Below are positions 60,159 through 64,000 of a stretch of DNA of 64,000 nt, piece after piece. The position numbers were made by a program, and so were the translations under genes. Origin of the DNA: Chloroflexota bacterium (lineage in GTDB: Bacteria > Chloroflexota > Anaerolineae > J102); the NCBI GenBank assembly GCA_013151415.1, contig JAADII010000133.1, positions 4,832 to 68,831 of the forward strand, given 5' to 3'. Within the stretch, counting starts at the first letter, position 1; every line of letters starts with the position of its first letter. The notes below the pieces were generated by a model that was given only the letters and a program-made list of their open reading frames with translations, did not search any database and was not told the origin of the DNA.

Positions 60159-61970
60159 TCAATAAAACGCCGGCGCGTAGATGACGGCGGTGAGAGGGAG
60201 ATCGATGATGGCGAAAATAAAGAAGCTGGTGATGAGACCGGGGTTGTCGGAGCGATGGATGTAAAGCGCCATGCCGGCCGCGGCCGCCAGGAAGATGAGC
60301 AGGGGCAAAAGCAAAAGCATGGCGCTCGCCACCAGGGGGTCGAGTGAGCGGGTGAGGGTGGGGGAAGTTAGCGCGGGCGCGAAAGCGGCCGTTTTGATGA
60401 CATAATAAATAACAATCGCCGCGGTCAACTGGATGCGACCCGCGCGGGTGCGCAGGCTTCGATCCCAGCCCGTTAGCGCGAGCAAGGCCAACAGAACCAG
60501 GGGCAAAACCAGAATGAAAACCAACATGGGAATCAGGCCGCCCGCGGCCAGTAAACCGAACCCGAGCTCACTTAACATGTCTTGCAAGACATCCTCATCC
60601 TTGAGCTGCAAAATGCCCTCTTGCCAGGCGGCCGAGGTGGAGGAAAGGAAGATGAGATATTGCCCCGCGCCGCGAAAATCGCTCCACGCGGCGTACAACG
60701 CGCCCGCGCGGTCGCCCACACCCACCGGAAAATAGCTGAGAAAGCGCGTGCGCGCAATAGGCGCATAGCCCACTTGGTCGCCATCCTGCAGGATGACCAT
60801 GACCGGCTGCATCTCGCTCTTTAGGCGATAGGTCAGCTTGGCGCTCATGAGCAGCATGAGCCGGTCACCGGGCGTGGGGACGCGAACGGCCGAGGGATGG
60901 AGCGCGTAGGGACTCCGAAACGCCACCACATCGTCCGACGCGATGGGGATGAAATCCATATTCTCGGGCCAGGCGTCCGCAGAGGGGATCATCTCGGGAA
61001 TGGCCAGATCGAAGCGGTGGGTTTGCGCGGGATCGTTTTTGGGAAAGGAAACCGCGCTGACCGTGGCCGTGCCTGCGGCCAGGCCGGAGAAGAATTCCTG
61101 ATGCCAGAACGCGTAGAAGTGATCGTCGTCATAAGCCAGCGCGGGCGAGGAGAAATTCACGCCCTCGCTGCGTCCATGTTGCACGATGACCTCTCCTTCC
61201 ACCGGGCCGATCTCGGTTGCATCCAACTCGGCATAAAGAATGAGCCGGTCACCCACTTCGCGATCGTCATGCCAGAGCAGATGCAGCGCGCCCGAAGGCT
61301 CGATGACCAGCGAAGGCCCCTGGCCTCGCTCGACCAGGACGACCGGTTTGCTCGTGCTCAGGCCATCCTCGAGGCCGGTCAGTCGCTGATGACGCAATCC
61401 CCCGCCCACGTCTGCGCTCGCCTCCCAAACCAGCTCGATGGCGTCGGGCGAACGAAACGCCGCGTCGTAGCTTTCCACGCCCCAACCTTCGGGCGTAACC
61501 CGCTCCGGTCGGGCCAGGAGCTCGCCCGAGGATGAAAGACGGAGGTAAAAGACGCCCGGCAACGCGTCCTTGTTGGGCCTGGCCAGGGTGAGCAACCGCA
61601 TTTGGCCGTCGGGAAGCAGGAAGAGACGAAACGTGCGCGGCAAAAATAGCCCCGCGTCTAGTTGCGCCTCGGCCGCGATCCCTGCGTTTTGATCGATCTG
61701 CGCGGTGTGGATGCCGATGCCCTGTTCGCCCTTTTGCGCCCAGACGAGATAGAGCCGCGTACCATCCGGCTCGACCGCGAGCGCGATGGGTTCGCGCAGA
61801 TGGCCCGTCCCCACCCATAACCCTCGCCCCCAATTCGTATCCAGAGGCAAGGTGCGATTAGGCTGCGCCTGACACCCGGCCAACAGCAGGGCCATAAGCG
61901 CGGCCATCCACAAGGGCCATCGTCCGAGCGGTCCTATATGCCTCCCACAGAACCCACTAGCTTTTCGCAT
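60159..61970 (-). CDS. Lipoprotein with beta-propeller-like domain and C-terminal membrane domain
   Basis: Protein of 603 residues. A lipobox is visible in MALLLAGCQAQ. Residues 50-470 consist of beta repeats like REPIALAVEPDGTRLYLVWAQ, PSLVIEPSGALHLLWHDDRE and SSPALAYDDDHFYAFWHQ, which resemble BNR/sialidase-type propellers without catalytic residues that I can assign. Four to five membrane helices follow (MLVFILVLPLVLLALLAL; AIVIYYVIKTAAFAPAL; AMLLLLPLLIFLAAAAGMALYI, in part; SFFIFAIIDLPLTAVIYAP). The combination of lipoprotein, propeller and membrane bundle is odd. Function unknown. Confidence 0.65.
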   Translation of the reverse strand: MRKASGFCGRHIGPLGRWPLWMAALMALLLAGCQAQPNRTLPLDTNWGRGLWVGTGHLREPIALAVEPDGTRLYLVWAQKGEQGIGIHTAQIDQNAGIAAEAQLDAGLFLPRTFRLFLLPDGQMRLLTLARPNKDALPGVFYLRLSSSGELLARPERVTPEGWGVESYDAAFRSPDAIELVWEASADVGGGLRHQRLTGLEDGLSTSKPVVLVERGQGPSLVIEPSGALHLLWHDDREVGDRLILYAELDATEIGPVEGEVIVQHGRSEGVNFSSPALAYDDDHFYAFWHQEFFSGLAAGTATVSAVSFPKNDPAQTHRFDLAIPEMIPSADAWPENMDFIPIASDDVVAFRSPYALHPSAVRVPTPGDRLMLLMSAKLTYRLKSEMQPVMVILQDGDQVGYAPIARTRFLSYFPVGVGDRAGALYAAWSDFRGAGQYLIFLSSTSAAWQEGILQLKDEDVLQDMLSELGFGLLAAGGLIPMLVFILVLPLVLLALLALTGWDRSLRTRAGRIQLTAAIVIYYVIKTAAFAPALTSPTLTRSLDPLVASAMLLLLPLLIFLAAAAGMALYIHRSDNPGLITSFFIFAIIDLPLTAVIYAPAFY

Positions 61971-62500
61971 TCGCTCACTTGCGCCTTTGAGTCATTGGTG
62001 ATTCGGCTAAGTAAGTTATGACTTGAAACTTGAGTGGCTTGAGATTAGGACGCGAAAGCATCGGCGTCTCGCCTGGCATGCCAGCAGACCAACATAGACC
62101 ATAAGACGAAGATGGACGAAGCAAAACTCGGTCTACTTTGGTCCACTTTCGTCTGCCTTGGTCGGCATAGGTCAAAAATATGGCTCAAGTTTCAAATGAG
62201 TAAGCACTTAGAAGAGAAGAGAGATCGGAGCCAACGCTTCAATTCTAACAGATCAGCGCTCATCCTTTATAATAATCTCAAGGCCGAACAAGCTCACGCG
62301 TTTTTTGGCGAGTTGTGCGCTGAGCGCCGTCCGCGGCTATCGAGGGTGACCAATGTCACCGAAGAATTGACTTCAAAGCTTCTTCAGCTTAGACTTTCGG
62401 AAAAACCACCTAATCCTATCCGATAATCTCGGTCAAGAAGCGACGTGGATTGCAAAGATCGTTTATTGCGACTCCTGATCGCAACAGCCGGTTCCGAGTT
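61971..62500. other. Gene-free stretch with a fold-back element
   Basis: About 530 bases between the lipoprotein gene and the XRE-ImmA gene. The fold-back element at 62007-62211 fills the first half. I see no convincing gene in the rest; the small ORFs at 62112 and 62384 appear to be chance frames. Confidence 0.6.
62007..62211. mobile_element. MITE-like fold-back element
   Basis: Terminal inverted repeats of 28 bases (21 match): outer CTAAGT and inner TTGAAACTTGAG are exact at both ends, pointing at each other over 205 bases. The inside again folds: AGACGAAGATGGACGAA faces a related AGACGAAAGTGGACCAA on the other strand. No ORF or target duplication is clear, so a non-autonomous element or an intergenic repeat are both possible. 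Confidence 0.5.
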
Positions 62501-63667
62501 ATGAGAACGAAAACTGTGCGCGTGTCGGTGGCCCCAGAAATGCTGCGCTGGGCGCAAGCGCGGTCCGGTTTGCGCGCCTCTGAGTTGCAAAAGGCCTTTC
62601 CCAAACTGACAGCCTGGGAGCAAGGAACGCTGCAACCGACTCTCAAACAACTGGAAAAGTTTGCTCGCAAGACCAAGACGCCCATTGGTTACTTCTTTTT
62701 GGAAACGCCCCCAGAAGAGCGATTGCCCATTCCCGATTTCCGCACCATGCCAGGAGTTGTGGGGCGCCGCCCAAGTCCTGATCTGCTGGAAGTCATCTAT
62801 CTGTGCCAGCAGCGTCAGGAATGGTATCGAGACTATATTCAGGGTATGAGGGAGAGGCCTTTGGATTTTGTAGGCTCCGTGGAGTTGAATGACGCCGTTG
62901 TTCAGGTGGCCGCGACCATACGAACCAGGGTGGAGTTTAATATCGAACAGCGTCGTAGGATGGCTTCGTGGGAAGAGGCCCGACGACGCTTCATCGAATC
63001 GGTGGAAGCAACGGGTGTGCTGGTCATGGTCAGTGGCGTCGTGGGGAGTAATACTCATCGGAAACTAGATCCGGAAGAGTTTCGAGGATTCGCCCTGGTG
63101 GATGAGTGGGCGCCCTTGATCTTTATCAACGCCGCGGACAGTAAAGCCGCTCAAATGTTCACTTTGGCCCATGAATTGGCCCATGTGTGGTTGGGCCAAT
63201 CAGGCGTGTCCGACGTTCAAATCACCAAACGCCCTGGTGAACCCCAGGTGGAACGTTGGTGCAACCAAGTGGCTGCCGAGATGTTGGTCCCCATGAGCGT
63301 TTTGCAGAATCTTCACCGCAGAAATCGGCCCCTTGATGAAGAAATGAAGCGTTTGGCTCGCGAATTCAAAGTCAGCACCTTGGTGATTTTGCGCCGGCTC
63401 CATGACGCGGGAGCGATAGATGGGGAAGTGTTCCGGCGAACCTTTGCCTCGGAATTAGAGCGTCTGAAGGGCTTCAAAAAGGCCGCCGAACCGGGAGGCG
63501 GAGATTTTTATCGCACGTTGAAAACCCGAGTAGGCCGGCCATTCGCCGAAGCCGTCATTGTTAGCGCATTAGAGGGACGCACCCTATTCCGCGACGCATA
63601 TCAAATGCTGGGCATTCGAAATCCGAAAACATTCGAACGACTGACGCATGAGTTGGGAGTTTTCTGA
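62501..63667 (+). CDS. XRE-HTH plus ImmA/IrrE metallopeptidase (putative antitoxin)
   Basis: Protein of 388 residues. Residues 1-75 have an HTH-like region (MLRWAQARSGLRASELQKAF, WEQGTLQPTLKQLEKFARKT). The C-terminal part is COG2856: the zinc-protease motif FTLAHELAHVWLG, preceded by ALVDEWAPLIFINAAD and followed by RWCNQVAAEMLVP. Such proteins are the antitoxin or regulator in pairs with DUF4411/PIN-like genes, one of which follows with a one-base overlap (TGATG). The ATG at 62501 gives the family start; the ORF track adds 17 residues. Confidence 0.9.
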   Translation: MRTKTVRVSVAPEMLRWAQARSGLRASELQKAFPKLTAWEQGTLQPTLKQLEKFARKTKTPIGYFFLETPPEERLPIPDFRTMPGVVGRRPSPDLLEVIYLCQQRQEWYRDYIQGMRERPLDFVGSVELNDAVVQVAATIRTRVEFNIEQRRRMASWEEARRRFIESVEATGVLVMVSGVVGSNTHRKLDPEEFRGFALVDEWAPLIFINAADSKAAQMFTLAHELAHVWLGQSGVSDVQITKRPGEPQVERWCNQVAAEMLVPMSVLQNLHRRNRPLDEEMKRLAREFKVSTLVILRRLHDAGAIDGEVFRRTFASELERLKGFKKAAEPGGGDFYRTLKTRVGRPFAEAVIVSALEGRTLFRDAYQMLGIRNPKTFERLTHELGVF

Positions 63668-64000
63668 TGTATTTGCTGGACGCCAACGTATTCATTCAGG
63701 CGAAGAATCTACACTATGGGTTTGACTTTTGTCCCGCATTCTGGGATTGGTTGATCAAAAGCAATGCCGATAACATTGTGTTTAGCATCGAAAAAGTGGG
63801 AGATGAATTGAAGGCCGGGAGTGACGAACTAGCGATATGGGCTAAAATTCGCGGCGATGCATTTTTTCTGCCACCTGAGCCTTCGGTGATCCCGGCTTTT
63901 GGGGTGGTGAGCAATTGGGTGCAAAATCAGCCCTATGATCCCGTAGCCGTGAACACTTTTATGCAAGTGGCCGATTATTATCTCATCGCCCAGGCTCTGA
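63667..64000 (+). CDS. DUF4411 PIN-like protein (partial, runs off the window)
   Basis: Frame open from ATG at 63667 (TGATG with the ImmA gene) to the end of the window, at least 111 residues. MYLLDANVFIQAKNLHYGFDFCPAFWDWL, in parts, is the DUF4411 start with a catalytic-type DANxFI, and GDELKAGSDELAIWAK and a NTFMQVADYYLIAQAL-like end follow. The family is PIN-like and is the expected toxin partner of XRE-ImmA proteins. The 3' end lies beyond position 64000, and this gene is absent from the ORF track for that reason. Confidence 0.85.
   Translation, partial: MYLLDANVFIQAKNLHYGFDFCPAFWDWLIKSNADNIVFSIEKVGDELKAGSDELAIWAKIRGDAFFLPPEPSVIPAFGVVSNWVQNQPYDPVAVNTFMQVADYYLIAQAL

Overview
The window reads as a chromosomal segment of a Chloroflexota bacterium, probably of the Anaerolineae/Caldilineae/Ardenticatenia type. 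This is inferred from gene content and style. There are long Thr-Pro linkers in surface proteins, an isopentenyl phosphate kinase, split XRE/NB-ARC plus TPR regulators, an RsmD with an altered catalytic motif, and many small toxin-antitoxin pairs. No rRNA or other phylogenetic marker is present, so the assignment is tentative. No CRISPR array, transposase or prophage structural gene was seen.

Layout. 0-10 kb: a Ser/Thr kinase with a C-terminal TolB-like propeller, an RmlC-like cupin, isopentenyl phosphate kinase, a zinc-ribbon/LysM protein, HEAT and TPR proteins, an AEC-type transporter, acylphosphatase and a FecR-domain protein. 10-17 kb: an acyl-CoA synthetase, then a hydrogenase-maturation run (hypB, hypC, hypD, hypE) interrupted by a RelE/ParE-type toxin-antitoxin pair and followed by both subunits of iron-sulfur L-serine dehydratase. 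17-23 kb: two two-gene STAND-like modules (ATPase plus separate TPR protein) on either side of a 64-residue secreted-peptide gene, then a candidate structured RNA. 23-30 kb: tRNA-Leu(CAG), a peptide-type ABC substrate-binding protein, secG, a MurE ligase and a secreted subtilase. 30-40 kb: rsmD, a glycogen-synthase-like glycosyltransferase, a class III aminotransferase, a PIN toxin-antitoxin operon with a clear promoter/operator, leuS, a decayed nucleotidyltransferase locus, an intact and a decayed HicAB pair, and ilvE.

40-41 kb holds the most unusual feature. A complete T-box leader (Stem I, antiterminator T-box and terminator) on the minus strand has a full tRNA-Ala(GGC) gene inside it, between Stem I and the antiterminator. 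A second gene, tRNA-Ala(CGC), sits just upstream behind a consensus-like promoter. 41-51 kb: a PqqB-like hydrolase, a DtxR-type regulator with feoA-feoB, a DUF4058 protein, an Mrp ATPase, a DUF433/DUF5615 pair, an FAD oxidoreductase, and a small redox cluster (peroxiredoxin, Cys-rich protein, DUF1858-like protein). 51-56 kb: a metal-dependent hydrolase and a truncated complex I operon (nuoB, fused nuoCD, nuoI) starting at a perfect sigma-70-like promoter. 56-64 kb: an MrfA-like helicase with an embedded HNH motif, carbamate kinase, an OsmC protein, a lipoprotein with a membrane domain, a fold-back repeat element, and an XRE-ImmA/IrrE protein paired with a DUF4411 PIN-like gene that runs off the end.

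How the parts fit. The housekeeping genes (leuS, secG, murE, rsmD, mrp, nuo, tRNAs) are mixed with regulatory and defence-like accessory genes. The hyp genes imply a NiFe hydrogenase encoded elsewhere, the nuo fragment implies the rest of complex I elsewhere, and dtxR-feoAB forms an iron-uptake unit. Start sites were set from ribosome-binding sites, TGATG/ATGA overlaps and family N-termini where visible; starts that remain uncertain are marked.
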